From: Paludibaculum fermentans_A
GTDB lineage: Bacteria > Acidobacteriota > Terriglobia > Bryobacterales > Bryobacteraceae
Assembly (NCBI RefSeq): GCF_051172195.1
Contig: NZ_JBPJAQ010000001.1
Span: forward strand, 1,674,001 to 1,738,000
DNA: 64,000 bases
Reading direction: 5' to 3'
Both the position numbers and the translations under genes were made by a program. Below the pieces are notes generated by a model that was given only the letters and a program-made list of their open reading frames with translations, did no database searches and was not told where the DNA came from. Shown piece by piece: positions 1-8,181 of this stretch; position 1 is the first letter of the stretch, and the number at the start of each line of letters is the position of its first letter.

Positions 1-81
1 GCAAGTCAAGGCGGGAGGTGACACAATTAGGAGCCGCTGATTTACTCAGAGAAGTTAAGTCACTTTTAAGCCGGAGTATAC

Positions 82-960
82 GTGGACGTCTCGCTGTTGA
101 TCAGGCAGCGCCTGAGCGAACTGGGCCTGGACCAGAAGGATCTCGCTGCCGCCGCACAGGTGACCGAGTCCTACATCTCCCAGCTTCTGGCCCGGAAAAA
201 GGACCCGCCGGCGCCCGGACGCACCGACATCTATGACAAAGTCGAGCGGGTCCTGCGGCTGCCGGCCGGTGAACTCTCCCGGCTGGCCGACCTTCAGCGC
301 CAACAGGAACTGAAAAAGAAGGTGGCCCAGCCGCCCACACCTCTGTTCAAGGATTGCCGCGACCTGATCCTGCGCAAGTGCGAACCCGGCAGCCGCGAAG
401 AGGTTCGCCGGATCTTCGAGAAGGATCCCTTCGGAGAACTCGAGCGCCTGGTGACGCAGAAGATCCTGGATGTGGCGCAGGGTGTGGCGCGCGAGGAACT
501 GCGCAACGAGGCCTGGTTACGGGCACTGGCAGAGCACGGGGGACGCAGTTTTGAGCAGGTCCGCGTGGCCATGCTGGAGTTTCTGGACACCGACATGTTC
601 CAGGTCTCGCTGGAGAGTTGTGTATCCTTCCTCCATCCAATGATAGACTCCTGGGACATAGACTTAAGATCGTTCGGCATGGAAGTCGCCCTCAACAAGC
701 GGCTCGGGCCGGGCGGTGTGAAGCGTTTCGAGTTCGTTGAGCGCTCGCCCGTGCAGCCACCCGAGATGGAGCCGGGCTTTGAGCAGTTCTTGAGAGATGC
801 GTCCCTCAGTGGGAACGCGACCGAAGAGGAGATCGAGTTTTTGAGAAGGTTGAAGTTTGGCGGAAGGCACCCCTCCCCCCTGTATTACTACCGTGAACTT
901 CAGAATCTAAAGGACCCGCTTCATTTCCCACCCACCCCTTCATCCGGCGGTGTCCAGTGA
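82..960 (+). CDS. XRE-family helix-turn-helix regulator, 292 aa
   Basis: The N-terminus (about residues 5-65) reads as a Cro/CI-type helix-turn-helix: the segment LGLDQKDLAAAAQVTESYIS is typical of the helix-turn-helix core. It is followed by a charged linker and about 200 residues that I do not recognise; these are mostly helical by composition and could be a sensory or oligomerisation domain. The start is GTG, with CCGGAG nearby upstream. The gene stands alone, 139 bp ahead of a radical SAM gene on the same strand, and the gap holds a hairpin just after the stop and an 18-bp perfect palindrome that could be its operator. The DNA-binding assignment is solid; target and ligand are unknown. 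Confidence 0.8.
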   Translation: MDVSLLIRQRLSELGLDQKDLAAAAQVTESYISQLLARKKDPPAPGRTDIYDKVERVLRLPAGELSRLADLQRQQELKKKVAQPPTPLFKDCRDLILRKCEPGSREEVRRIFEKDPFGELERLVTQKILDVAQGVAREELRNEAWLRALAEHGGRSFEQVRVAMLEFLDTDMFQVSLESCVSFLHPMIDSWDIDLRSFGMEVALNKRLGPGGVKRFEFVERSPVQPPEMEPGFEQFLRDASLSGNATEEEIEFLRRLKFGGRHPSPLYYYRELQNLKDPLHFPPTPSSGGVQ

Positions 961-965
961 ATCGA

Positions 966-984
966 GGGCGCGCGTATTGCGCCC
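966..984 (+). terminator. GC-rich hairpin just after the XRE gene
   Basis: GGGCGC and GCGCCC form a 6-bp stem around a 7-nt loop, starting 6 nt after the stop codon. No clear T-run follows, so it may be a weak terminator or a 3'-end stabiliser. Confidence 0.4.
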
Positions 985-995
985 GGCACTTCTGT

Positions 996-1013
996 ATCTG
1001 CAGTACTGCAGAT
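996..1013. promoter_or_regulatory. 18-bp perfect palindrome, candidate operator
   Basis: ATCTGCAGTACTGCAGAT is a gapless perfect palindrome (9-bp half sites) between the XRE-family gene and the radical SAM gene, about 90 bp upstream of the latter. Helix-turn-helix dimers of this type bind such symmetric sites, so it is a candidate operator for the neighbouring regulator. That link is inference. Confidence 0.5.
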
Positions 1014-1099
1014 TGGCGGTTTAAGTTCGAGAATCTCAGGAGCCTCGCTGATCCTTCATCCAGGTCCGGCGGCCTTACTGAAAGTGAAGGAGAAGTTTG

Positions 1100-2644
1100 A
1101 TGCGCATTATCCTGGTCAACCCAAGCGACGTGGCCTTCGGCGTTGGCGTAATTACTCCGCGCTGGCTTTACGTACTGGCTGCCGCGACTCCGCGGCAGTA
1201 TGGCGACCCGATCATCGTCGACGAGACGCTGGAAGCTATCAACCCCGAACAGATCCAGTCCGGCGACGTCGTCGGCATCGGCATCCACACAGCTAACGCG
1301 TTGCGCGGTTTTGAAGTCGGCCGCCTGGCGCGCGAGCGGGGCGCCACCGTTGTATTTGGCGGCATCCACTCGACGCTGTATCCGGGCGAGGCCGTTGAGT
1401 ATGGCGCGGCGCATTCCGTGGTGCAGGGCGACGGTGACGAGGCGTGGGGCCAGTTGCTGGCCGATCACGTGGCAGGCAAGCTGCAACCGCTTTATGACGG
1501 CGGCCGTGTGAAGTCCGGCCAGTTCCTGCCGGCTCGCTGGGACCTGCTGCCTCCGAAGAGCTACATGTGGGCCTCGGTGCAGACCGTCAGGGGCTGCCCG
1601 AAGCACTGCTCCTTCTGTTCCGTATGGCGCACCGACGGGCAGGCCCCGCGGCAGCGTACGGGTGACGCGGTGATCGATGAGATCGTGCAGCTGCGGCGCA
1701 TGGGCTATCGCTTCATCGCCTTGGCCGACGACAACTTCTACCCGGTCACCCTCAACGACCTCGCACTGGCGGAGCGCCAGGGCAACATGGAGAAGCTGGC
1801 CGAACTGCAGAAGATGCGGTCCGACCGTTTCGAGTTCATGGAGTTGCTGTCCGGGTTGCCGGATGACACCATCATGTTCACGCAGATCACGATGGAAGCG
1901 GCCGAAGACATCGAGTTCCTGAAGGCGATGCGCAAGGCGCGCATCCGCGGCGCCCTCGTGGGCGTGGAAGCCGTGACTCCGGAGGGCCTGAAGTCGGTCT
2001 TCAAGGACTTCAATCTCTCGGGCGACAAGCTGGTGGAGCGCCTGAAGCTGTTCAAGGAGAACGGTGTCCACGTGCTGGGCTCGTTCATCTTCGGCCTGTC
2101 CAGCGACCGCGCGGAGACCTTCGATGCGACGGCCGAGCTGGCGAAGAAGGCCGAGCTGACATTCGCCCAGTTCGTTATGATGACGCCCTTCCCCGGCACG
2201 GTCGATTTCGACAAGTGGGAGAAGAGCTCGCAGGGCAAGAACGAGAAGGTGGAAGGCATCCCGATCACGCGCTACTGGCTGATCCCGGGCCATCGCCGTC
2301 CCAAGCTGTACATGCCTCATCCGAGCATGAGCTCGGAAGAGATCCGCATCCGGACGCAGGGTGTGTGGGACAACTACTACACGCTGGGCGAGGTGTGGAA
2401 GCGCGCGCAATGCGTGAAGTCGTGGAAGGGCCGGCTGGCCTTCGTGTTTATCTCGAAGCTCTACCGGCAGATGTACGCCAACACCGGGATCGCGACGGAC
2501 AGCGCCCGCAGGAAGAGCGCGAACCGTTGGGCCCGCTGGACCGCGCTGATCTGCCTGAAGCTGTTCCGCGGCAAGATGATGCCGGAGCTGGAAGTGCCTC
2601 GCCTGGCGACCACCCAGCCCGTGCTTACCAACATCGCTCAGTAG
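1100..2644 (+). CDS. B12-binding-domain radical SAM protein, 514 aa
   Basis: Residues 1-130 look like the cobalamin-binding-type domain of class B radical SAM enzymes (GGIHSTLYPGEA, then an HSVVQGDGDEAW segment). The CxxxCxxC motif for the 4Fe-4S cluster is C166, C170 and C173 (GCPKHCSFC). The C-terminal part resembles the extension seen in hopanoid methylases and other uncharacterised members. The predicted reaction is a radical-based methylation or rearrangement with S-adenosylmethionine and probably cobalamin; the substrate is unknown. No hopanoid genes are nearby, so hopanoid methylation cannot be claimed. An upstream TTG at 1097 is in frame, but ATG 1100 has AAGGAG 7 nt upstream and is preferred. 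A strong terminator follows. Confidence 0.85.
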   Translation: MRIILVNPSDVAFGVGVITPRWLYVLAAATPRQYGDPIIVDETLEAINPEQIQSGDVVGIGIHTANALRGFEVGRLARERGATVVFGGIHSTLYPGEAVEYGAAHSVVQGDGDEAWGQLLADHVAGKLQPLYDGGRVKSGQFLPARWDLLPPKSYMWASVQTVRGCPKHCSFCSVWRTDGQAPRQRTGDAVIDEIVQLRRMGYRFIALADDNFYPVTLNDLALAERQGNMEKLAELQKMRSDRFEFMELLSGLPDDTIMFTQITMEAAEDIEFLKAMRKARIRGALVGVEAVTPEGLKSVFKDFNLSGDKLVERLKLFKENGVHVLGSFIFGLSSDRAETFDATAELAKKAELTFAQFVMMTPFPGTVDFDKWEKSSQGKNEKVEGIPITRYWLIPGHRRPKLYMPHPSMSSEEIRIRTQGVWDNYYTLGEVWKRAQCVKSWKGRLAFVFISKLYRQMYANTGIATDSARRKSANRWARWTALICLKLFRGKMMPELEVPRLATTQPVLTNIAQ

Positions 2645-2655
2645 TCAGTTCGAAC

Positions 2656-2694
2656 AGGGCGTAGGGGGCGACCTCTACGCCCTCATTGTTTTTC
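2656..2694. terminator. Intrinsic terminator between convergent genes
   Basis: AGGGCGTAG (2656-2664) and CTACGCCCT (2675-2683) form a perfect 9-bp stem with a 10-nt loop. CATTGTTTTT follows on the plus strand, the classic form for stopping transcription of the radical SAM gene. The right arm ends at the first base of the convergent gene's stop codon. Confidence 0.75.
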
Positions 2695-3135
2695 GGCGTC
2701 GGTGTGCCAGCCGGGGTTCGTCCATTGGCCGTCGCGGCGCACGAAGATCTCCGTGACACGCCCTGACGAGATCGAGCGTTTGCCCTTGGTTTCGGTTTCG
2801 ACGAGGTAGCTGCTCCAGACGATGGCGACGTCGCCGAAGCGCTGCACCTCGGTGCGTGGGAACTCGAGGCGGATGAGCTTGCCGCCGGCGGCCTGGAACT
2901 CCGCCGCGCTTTTGAACACCTCGGCCTGGTGCTTCCAGGCCACCTCTCCGGAACTGATCACGATGGTATCGGGTGGCACCAGCCGGGCCAGGGCATTTGT
3001 GTCGTTGGCGAACCAGGAGCGCCAGACCGCCTCGCGGACGGTGAGCAAGTCGTCCTGGCCGCAGAGCGGAAGCGTGCCGCCCAGTACACCGGCCAGCAGC
3101 AGGCCGGCCATCATCACGCCGCGTCGAGTCTTCAT
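2683..3135 (-). CDS. Secreted NTF2-like (SnoaL/DUF4440-type) protein, 150 aa
   Basis: A short signal peptide (MKTRRGVMMAGLLLAGVLGG...) precedes one NTF2-like domain of about 120 residues with the usual pattern: an N-terminal helix, VWRSWFANDTNALARLVPPD, then paired strands ending in VRRDGQWTNPGWH. This fold serves as a small ligand-binding or enzyme scaffold; no specific reaction can be assigned. ATG 3135 has a GGGAGGAG ribosome site and overlaps the DoxX stop by 4 nt (ATGA), so the gene is translationally coupled and last in the cupin-DoxX-NTF2 operon. Longer upstream starts in this frame run through the DoxX gene and were not used. Confidence 0.75.
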   Translation of the reverse strand: MKTRRGVMMAGLLLAGVLGGTLPLCGQDDLLTVREAVWRSWFANDTNALARLVPPDTIVISSGEVAWKHQAEVFKSAAEFQAAGGKLIRLEFPRTEVQRFGDVAIVWSSYLVETETKGKRSISSGRVTEIFVRRDGQWTNPGWHTDAEKQ

Positions 3136-3542
3136 GTTCTCCTCCCAGGAATGTGGATTGCGAGCAGCACCGCGGCCGCCGAGGCGGAGAAGACTGAGTA
3201 GTCCAGCGGTGATTTGATGCCGAATGAGATCGCCATGGCGATGCCGAACAGGACCAGCAGCAGGGCGCTGGCAAGTGCTACCCAACGAGGCCAGAGGCCG
3301 AGAATGAGGGCGATGCCGAGAACGAGCTCGGCGAGGGTGGCGGACCAACCCAGGAACAGGATGGTGGACGCGGGCATGAAGGCGTTGACCTCGGCTGTGT
3401 ACTTGAGGAAGTTGGCGAAATTGCCATAGCCGACGTCCTTGCCATAGAGGCCGAAGCGGGAGGCGATGCCGGAGAGGAAAGCCGCTCCCAGCGCGAGGCG
3501 GGCGTAGAGGATCGTCGCGCGTTCCCAGTTGGGGGCGGTCAT
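3132..3542 (-). CDS. DoxX-family membrane protein, 136 aa
   Basis: A small four-helix membrane protein with hydrophobic stretches near residues 14-28, 55-80, 85-105 and 110-130, and the DoxX-type N-terminus (RLALGAAFLSGIASRFGLYG). DoxX-like proteins are inner-membrane proteins often linked to quinone or redox stress functions; the role here is not defined. ATG 3542 overlaps the upstream cupin stop by 4 nt and its own stop overlaps the next start by 4 nt, so all three genes should be co-translated. Confidence 0.8.
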   Translation of the reverse strand: MTAPNWERATILYARLALGAAFLSGIASRFGLYGKDVGYGNFANFLKYTAEVNAFMPASTILFLGWSATLAELVLGIALILGLWPRWVALASALLLVLFGIAMAISFGIKSPLDYSVFSASAAAVLLAIHIPGRRT

Positions 3543-3964
3543 CGATGCTCCCTGCCGGCGGGGACATCCACACTGAGGGGGGCGTCGTGGTCGCAGAGGA
3601 AGTAGGCTACGAACTTCGCGCTTTCGGTCCTGCTGGCGTTGGCTGAGATGGCGTGGATTCCATTGGGGGCCTCGTAGAAGCCTTGGCCCGCCTTGTAGAC
3701 CGCCTCGGGCTCGCCCTGCACCCGGGTGCGGATGGCGCCCTGGACGACATAGCCGAGCACTGCGCAGGGATGGCTATGGGCGGGGGAGGCTTCGCCGGGC
3801 CCGTAGTTGACCTCGATCATGGTGGCGGTGAGGCGGCCGCCCGCGAGCGGCGGCAGGTTGTGCGTGAGGACGGGGCGGACGCGCTGGGGCGCCGCGGCGG
3901 GCTGGCCGGCGAGGGCGTAGCAGAGGACCAGGCCGGCACTCGCGCGGTGGAAACAGAGGGTCAT
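3539..3964 (-). CDS. Cupin-domain protein, 141 aa, probably exported
   Basis: After a short hydrophobic N-terminus ending near AGQPAAA there is a single cupin barrel. The first cupin motif is visible as GEASPAHSHPCAVLGYVVQG (metal-binding His pair) and the second as GQGFYEAPNGIHAISAN. Proteins of this size bind a metal and act as small dioxygenases, isomerases or sensors; no substrate can be inferred. AAGGAG lies 7 nt before ATG 3964. It is the first gene of a three-gene operon divergent from a MocR-type regulator, which probably controls it. Confidence 0.78.
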   Translation of the reverse strand: MTLCFHRASAGLVLCYALAGQPAAAPQRVRPVLTHNLPPLAGGRLTATMIEVNYGPGEASPAHSHPCAVLGYVVQGAIRTRVQGEPEAVYKAGQGFYEAPNGIHAISANASRTESAKFVAYFLCDHDAPLSVDVPAGREHR

Positions 3965-4013
3965 CGACAGCTCCTTATGAAATCCATCGTACGGGATAGT
4001 GGATTAGTCATCA

Positions 4014-4046
4014 GGACCATTTATGTTATTGTCGCTGTACCAATTT
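4014..4046. promoter_or_regulatory. Direct repeats in the cupin/MocR divergent promoter, candidate MocR sites
   Basis: GGACCATTT (4014-4022) and GTACCAATTT (4037-4046) are related direct repeats starting 23 bp apart, about two helical turns. They lie in the 83-bp region between the divergent cupin operon and the MocR gene. The MocR member GabR of Bacillus is known to bind ATACCA direct repeats, which these resemble. The second repeat ends one base before the MocR start codon, which would suit autorepression. Confidence 0.45.
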
Positions 4047-4047
4047 G

Positions 4048-5556
4048 ATGTCGAAGACGGCCACAACATTTGGGCTGGTGCTGCCGGCGCGGACGGCGAA
4101 GACCGCGGCTTACCGCTGGCTGTATAGCGCTTTGCGGAGTGCGATTCTGGACGGACGGCTGCGGCCCGGTTCGCGTCTGCCGGCGACGCGGGAGCTGGCG
4201 GCGGAGTATGGGTTGTCTCGCGGGACGATCGTGCATGCGTTCGAGCAACTGAAGGCCGAGGGGTATCTGGAAGGGGCGGTGGGATCGGGGACGCGGGTGA
4301 GCCAGGTGCTGCCGGAACAACTGCTGGAGACGGCCCGCGGCGAATCGAAGCAGCCGGCGCGGACTTCGAAACCGGCGCGGGCGGTGTCCGACTATGGGCG
4401 AAGGGTGCAGCTCTTCTCGAACCTCGAGGCGCGGCCGACGCGTGCGTTCCGGCCGAACGTGCCGGCCCTGGATCTGTTTCCCGCTACGCTGTGGGCGCAG
4501 GTGGCGGCGCGGCGGCTGCGGCGGGTGTCGACACAGCTTCTGCTGGGGTGCGATGCACTGGGGTACCTGCCGCTGCGGCGGGCGGTGGCCGATTACCTGA
4601 GCACGTCGCGCGGGGTGCAGTGCGTGCCGGAGCAGGTGGCGATCCTGAGCGGCGTGCAGGAGGCGCTGGATTTGACGGCGCGGGTGCTGGTGAACGCCGG
4701 CGACCGGGTGTGCATGGAGAATCCGGGGTACACCGGCGCGCGGGCGATGTTCGAAGCGATGGGTGCGCAGGTGGAAGGGATCGGGCTGGATGACGAGGGG
4801 CTGAAGATGGACACGGCGGCGCTGAAGGGTGCGCGGCTGGTGTACATCACGCCGGGGCACCAGTTTCCATTGGGCCTCACGATGAGCCTGGCGCGGCGGC
4901 TGCAGTTGCTGGAATGGGCGAGGAAGAACAGGGCCGTGATCCTGGAGGACGACTACGACAGTGAATACCGCTACTCGGGGCGGCCGGTGCCGGCGCTGCA
5001 GGGATTGGACCGGCATGGGCTGGTGCTGTTCACCGGCAGCTTCAGCAAGGTCCTGTTCCCTTCGCTGCGGCTGGGTTACCTGGTGTTGCCACCGGACCTG
5101 GTGGAGGTGTTCTCGGCGGCGATCTCGGTGACGAGCCGGCACGCGCCGGTGCTGGAGCAGGCGGTGCTGAGCGACTTCATCGCGGAGGGGCATTTCGGGC
5201 GGCATCTGCGGCGGATGCGGACGATCTATGCGGAGCGGGTGGCGGTGCTGCTGGAGTGCGCCCGGGCGCGGTTGGGCGGCCTGCTGGCGATCTCGGATGT
5301 CGAGGCTGGTTTGCAGACCGCGGGGTGGCTGCGGACCGGTCTGGAGGGCGCGGCTGTGCGTGTGGCGGCGGCCCGGCGCCATGTTGACGTGGTGCCGCTG
5401 AGCGAGTACAGCCACGGTGAAGGGGTGGCGGAAGGGCTGCAATTGGGCTTCGCGGCGATCGATACCAGGGAGATCCGGCGCGGGGTGGAGGCGTTGGGGC
5501 TGGCGCTGGAAGAGGAGTGGGCGCGGGTGCGGAGGCCGCGCCGGACGGCGCGCTAG
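4048..5556 (+). CDS. MocR/PdxR-type GntR regulator with aminotransferase domain, 502 aa
   Basis: Residues about 15-80 form a GntR winged helix (AYRWLYSALRSAILDGRLRP, then LSRGTIVHAFEQLKAEGYL). After a linker, residues 130-500 are a fold-type I aminotransferase-like domain, with the PLP-binding lysine in FTGSFSKVLFPSLRLGYL and the PLP-contacting Asp in LEDDYDSEYRYSG. Such proteins sense amino-acid-like ligands or PLP and bind direct repeats. ATG 4048 is preferred over the preceding TTG; no clear Shine-Dalgarno site is seen, so the message may be nearly leaderless. It is divergent from the cupin-DoxX-NTF2 operon, its likely target. Its TAG stop shares the tetranucleotide CTAG with the convergent kinase stop. 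Confidence 0.88.
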   Translation: MSKTATTFGLVLPARTAKTAAYRWLYSALRSAILDGRLRPGSRLPATRELAAEYGLSRGTIVHAFEQLKAEGYLEGAVGSGTRVSQVLPEQLLETARGESKQPARTSKPARAVSDYGRRVQLFSNLEARPTRAFRPNVPALDLFPATLWAQVAARRLRRVSTQLLLGCDALGYLPLRRAVADYLSTSRGVQCVPEQVAILSGVQEALDLTARVLVNAGDRVCMENPGYTGARAMFEAMGAQVEGIGLDDEGLKMDTAALKGARLVYITPGHQFPLGLTMSLARRLQLLEWARKNRAVILEDDYDSEYRYSGRPVPALQGLDRHGLVLFTGSFSKVLFPSLRLGYLVLPPDLVEVFSAAISVTSRHAPVLEQAVLSDFIAEGHFGRHLRRMRTIYAERVAVLLECARARLGGLLAISDVEAGLQTAGWLRTGLEGAAVRVAAARRHVDVVPLSEYSHGEGVAEGLQLGFAAIDTREIRRGVEALGLALEEEWARVRRPRRTAR

Positions 5557-7334
5557 CGGGTGGATTTGATGGCTTTCTTCAGGTTGCCGACGAGGCGTTC
5601 AGCGACTTTGCGGCTGCCGCCGCGTTTGACGGCTCCGATGAGGAGGGACTTGTCGCCGGCTTCTCCGGACCAGAGGTCGAGATGGCCGGCGCGGAGGGTG
5701 ACGGCGCCGCGGGCCTGGTCCTTGATGCCCAGGTAGCCTCCGGTGACTTTCGAGCCAGTGGTGGCGGTCTCTTCGCTTTTGCCGCTGAGGACGGCGTCCG
5801 CTTCGTCCTTGTGCTGGACCACGGAGAGGAAGCCGGCCAACTGCTCAGCGATTTCGATCTTGAGGTAGACGTCGAGGTCGTTCTGCATCTTTTCGACGAA
5901 GATGGTGCGGACGTCGCGGAGGGCGCGCACGGTGGGTTTGGCCGGTGCAGCGGGAGTGGGCGCCGCGACTGGGGCCGGGGCCGGAGTGTCGACGGGAGGT
6001 GGAGCGGCGGGGCGCGGCCGTTCGGCGGGTTCAGATGGCTTCGTTTCGGGCACGGCGGCGGTGAGCGGAGGGAGGGCGACCTTCTTACGCGGCTCGGGGG
6101 TGAGGGCTGGGCGATTGGGCGCCTGGGGTTGGACGGGGGCGCTGGGTGCGGGTTCGTTCAGGATGGGGGTGATGCTGCCGGCCGGGGCGATGGAGGCCGG
6201 CGAATCGAGCAAGCCGGGCGGAAGTGCGGGCTCGGGCTGAGGCTGGGGGGGCGGGGGTGGCGGCTGATTGCGGACCACCTCGACCGGAGGCGGCGGCGGC
6301 GCGGTCGTCTGCGTGGAGTGCTGCAAGACCCAGACGCCGGCCGCGGCGGCGACCACGGCGATGGAAAGGACGCCCGCAAGAAGGGGCAACTGGGATTTCC
6401 GTGAAGGTTGAGCAACGGGTTGAACGGTGGCCGCCAGCCGGGTTTCCGCCATCGGGGGTGCGGCAGGTTGAGCTTCGGCGACGGGTGGGGCGACGCTGGC
6501 GAGGCGCGTGGGCTTGATCGTGACGACCGGCACGGCGAGCAGGGCTTCGCGGAATTCGTCCGCTGACTGGAAGCGGTCGCTGGCCTTTTTGGCGAGAGCC
6601 CGGTTCACCACGATCTCGAGTTCGCGTGCGCAGTCGACGCCAAGCACCCGGAGGGAAGGCGGCGGCTGCTCGAGGTGGGCCTGGAGAACGGCCCGGTCGG
6701 ATTCACCGTGGAAGGGGGCAGAGCCGGTCAAGGTTTCGAAGAGGACAACGCCGGTGGAGTAGAGATCGGACCGGTTGTCGGCCTCCTCGAAGCGGATGCG
6801 TTCCGGAGCGAGGTATTCGAGGGTCCCGATGACACTACCGACACGGGTGAGGCGCGAGGAACCGAGGACGCGGGCGATGCCGAAGTCTGTGACTTTGACG
6901 TGGCCGTCGTCGGAGATCATGATGTTGGCGGGTTTGATGTCGCGGTGAAGAACCCCCAGGCTATGGGCATGGGCGAGGCCCTGCAGCACCTGCTGGATGA
7001 TGGAAATGGCTGAGTCGACCGGGAGGCGGCCGGAGGCCTTGAGGATCTGGTCGAGGGTGCGGCCGGGGACGAACTCCATGACCATGTAGTAGTCTTCGCC
7101 GTCGCGGAAGAAGCTGAAGAGGGTGGCCGTGCAGGGGTGACTGAGCCTGGCGAGGGTGGCGGCCTCGACACGGAAGCGTTCGATGAGGTCGGGCTGGCGG
7201 GCGATCTCGCTGTGCAGCATTTTGATGGCGACGCGGCGATCGACCATGACATCGACGGCCTCGAAGACGGCACCCATGCCTCCGGCGCCCAACTGACGGG
7301 TGAAGCGGTAATTTCCAATCGTTCTGGCTGTCAT
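5553..7334 (-). CDS. Transmembrane Ser/Thr protein kinase (PknB-like) with C-terminal extracytoplasmic domain, 593 aa
   Basis: A complete Hanks-type kinase occupies residues 8-270: glycine loop GAGGMG (16-21), ATP lysine K38 in VAIK, catalytic HRDIKPAN (D132) and DFG (150-152). A membrane helix (about 316-336) leads to a proline-rich spacer (343-480) and a C-terminal domain of about 100 residues starting near RTIFVEKMQNDLDVYLKIE. I do not recognise that domain; it would lie outside the cytoplasm and may sense or anchor. ATG 7334 overlaps the PP2C stop by 4 nt, the usual kinase-phosphatase coupling. It is the last gene of a four-gene phospho-signalling operon and an active kinase by sequence. 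Confidence 0.92.
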   Translation of the reverse strand: MTARTIGNYRFTRQLGAGGMGAVFEAVDVMVDRRVAIKMLHSEIARQPDLIERFRVEAATLARLSHPCTATLFSFFRDGEDYYMVMEFVPGRTLDQILKASGRLPVDSAISIIQQVLQGLAHAHSLGVLHRDIKPANIMISDDGHVKVTDFGIARVLGSSRLTRVGSVIGTLEYLAPERIRFEEADNRSDLYSTGVVLFETLTGSAPFHGESDRAVLQAHLEQPPPSLRVLGVDCARELEIVVNRALAKKASDRFQSADEFREALLAVPVVTIKPTRLASVAPPVAEAQPAAPPMAETRLAATVQPVAQPSRKSQLPLLAGVLSIAVVAAAAGVWVLQHSTQTTAPPPPPVEVVRNQPPPPPPQPQPEPALPPGLLDSPASIAPAGSITPILNEPAPSAPVQPQAPNRPALTPEPRKKVALPPLTAAVPETKPSEPAERPRPAAPPPVDTPAPAPVAAPTPAAPAKPTVRALRDVRTIFVEKMQNDLDVYLKIEIAEQLAGFLSVVQHKDEADAVLSGKSEETATTGSKVTGGYLGIKDQARGAVTLRAGHLDLWSGEAGDKSLLIGAVKRGGSRKVAERLVGNLKKAIKSTR

Positions 7335-8170
7335 TCGTTTACCTCGAGCTGGCGGGTGGGCTTCAGGGAAGCGGACTCCGCGGGGCCGGGCATGTGCGCG
7401 ATGGCGACGGTGATGTTATCGTAGCCGCCGCGGTCGCGCGCCATCCGGATGAGTTTAGCGCAAGCCAGTTCGGGGTCGAACCCGGAGGCTACATCGCGGA
7501 TTTCAGTTTCGTTGATGAGATCGTGGAGCCCGTCGGAACAAAGGACGAAGCAATCTCCGTCCTGGACCGGCATGGGCGTGGGCCAGATGGCCGCTTCGAG
7601 AGTAGGCCGTGTCCCCATGGCGCGGCAGAGCACGTTGCGGTCCTCATGCTTGCGGGCTTCGGCCAGGGTCATCGTGCCCAGGCGGACCAGTTCCATGCAC
7701 TGGGTATGGTCTTCGGAGAGCTGGTAGATGGTGCCGGCCCGGACGAGGTAGAGGCGGCTGTCGCCGACGTGGGCGGCCCAGGCCTGGCGATCGAGGATGG
7801 CGAGGGCGGTGCAGGTGGTGCCCATGCCGGAGAGGGCGGGGTCGTGCGAAGAGAGGCGGAGGATTTCGGAATGGGCTCGTTGGAAGGCTTTCGCCAGAGC
7901 TTCGCCGGGCGAGCCGTGCGAGCCGCGGTATTCGCGTTCGATGATTTCCACGGCGGTCTGGCTGGCGATTTCGCCGGCCTTGTGGCCGCCCATGCCATCA
8001 GCGACGACGAGGAGGAGGCCGCGTTCGCCGGCGAGTACGATGCGGGCCGAGTCTTCGTTGATGGAGCGATGGCAACCGGGGTCCGACAGCAGGCTGGCCG
8101 GGGGCAAGGCGTGCGGGAGCGCCGCTTCGGGAGCTTTCCTCTTACCGGTCCATTTCGAAAACCAGGACAT
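7331..8170 (-). CDS. PP2C-family Ser/Thr protein phosphatase, 279 aa
   Basis: All hallmark PPM/PP2C motifs are present in order: an RSINEDSA segment, VADGMGGHKAGE (metal-binding Asp and Gly), SGMGTTCTAL, AHVGDSRLYL, LCSDGLHDLI and GGYDNITVAIA. There is no signal peptide or membrane helix, so it is cytoplasmic. It should use Mn or Mg to dephosphorylate phospho-Ser/Thr, most likely on the two kinases beside it and on their targets. It lies 11 bp after the upstream kinase gene and overlaps the downstream kinase by 4 nt. Confidence 0.92.
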   Translation of the reverse strand: MSWFSKWTGKRKAPEAALPHALPPASLLSDPGCHRSINEDSARIVLAGERGLLLVVADGMGGHKAGEIASQTAVEIIEREYRGSHGSPGEALAKAFQRAHSEILRLSSHDPALSGMGTTCTALAILDRQAWAAHVGDSRLYLVRAGTIYQLSEDHTQCMELVRLGTMTLAEARKHEDRNVLCRAMGTRPTLEAAIWPTPMPVQDGDCFVLCSDGLHDLINETEIRDVASGFDPELACAKLIRMARDRGGYDNITVAIAHMPGPAESASLKPTRQLEVNE

Positions 8171-8181
8171 CTCGTGATTCC

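Noticed and set aside
806..2410. 534-residue minus-strand frame opposite the radical SAM gene
   Set aside because: No domain signature, and the plus strand carries the 4Fe-4S motif with a good ribosome site.
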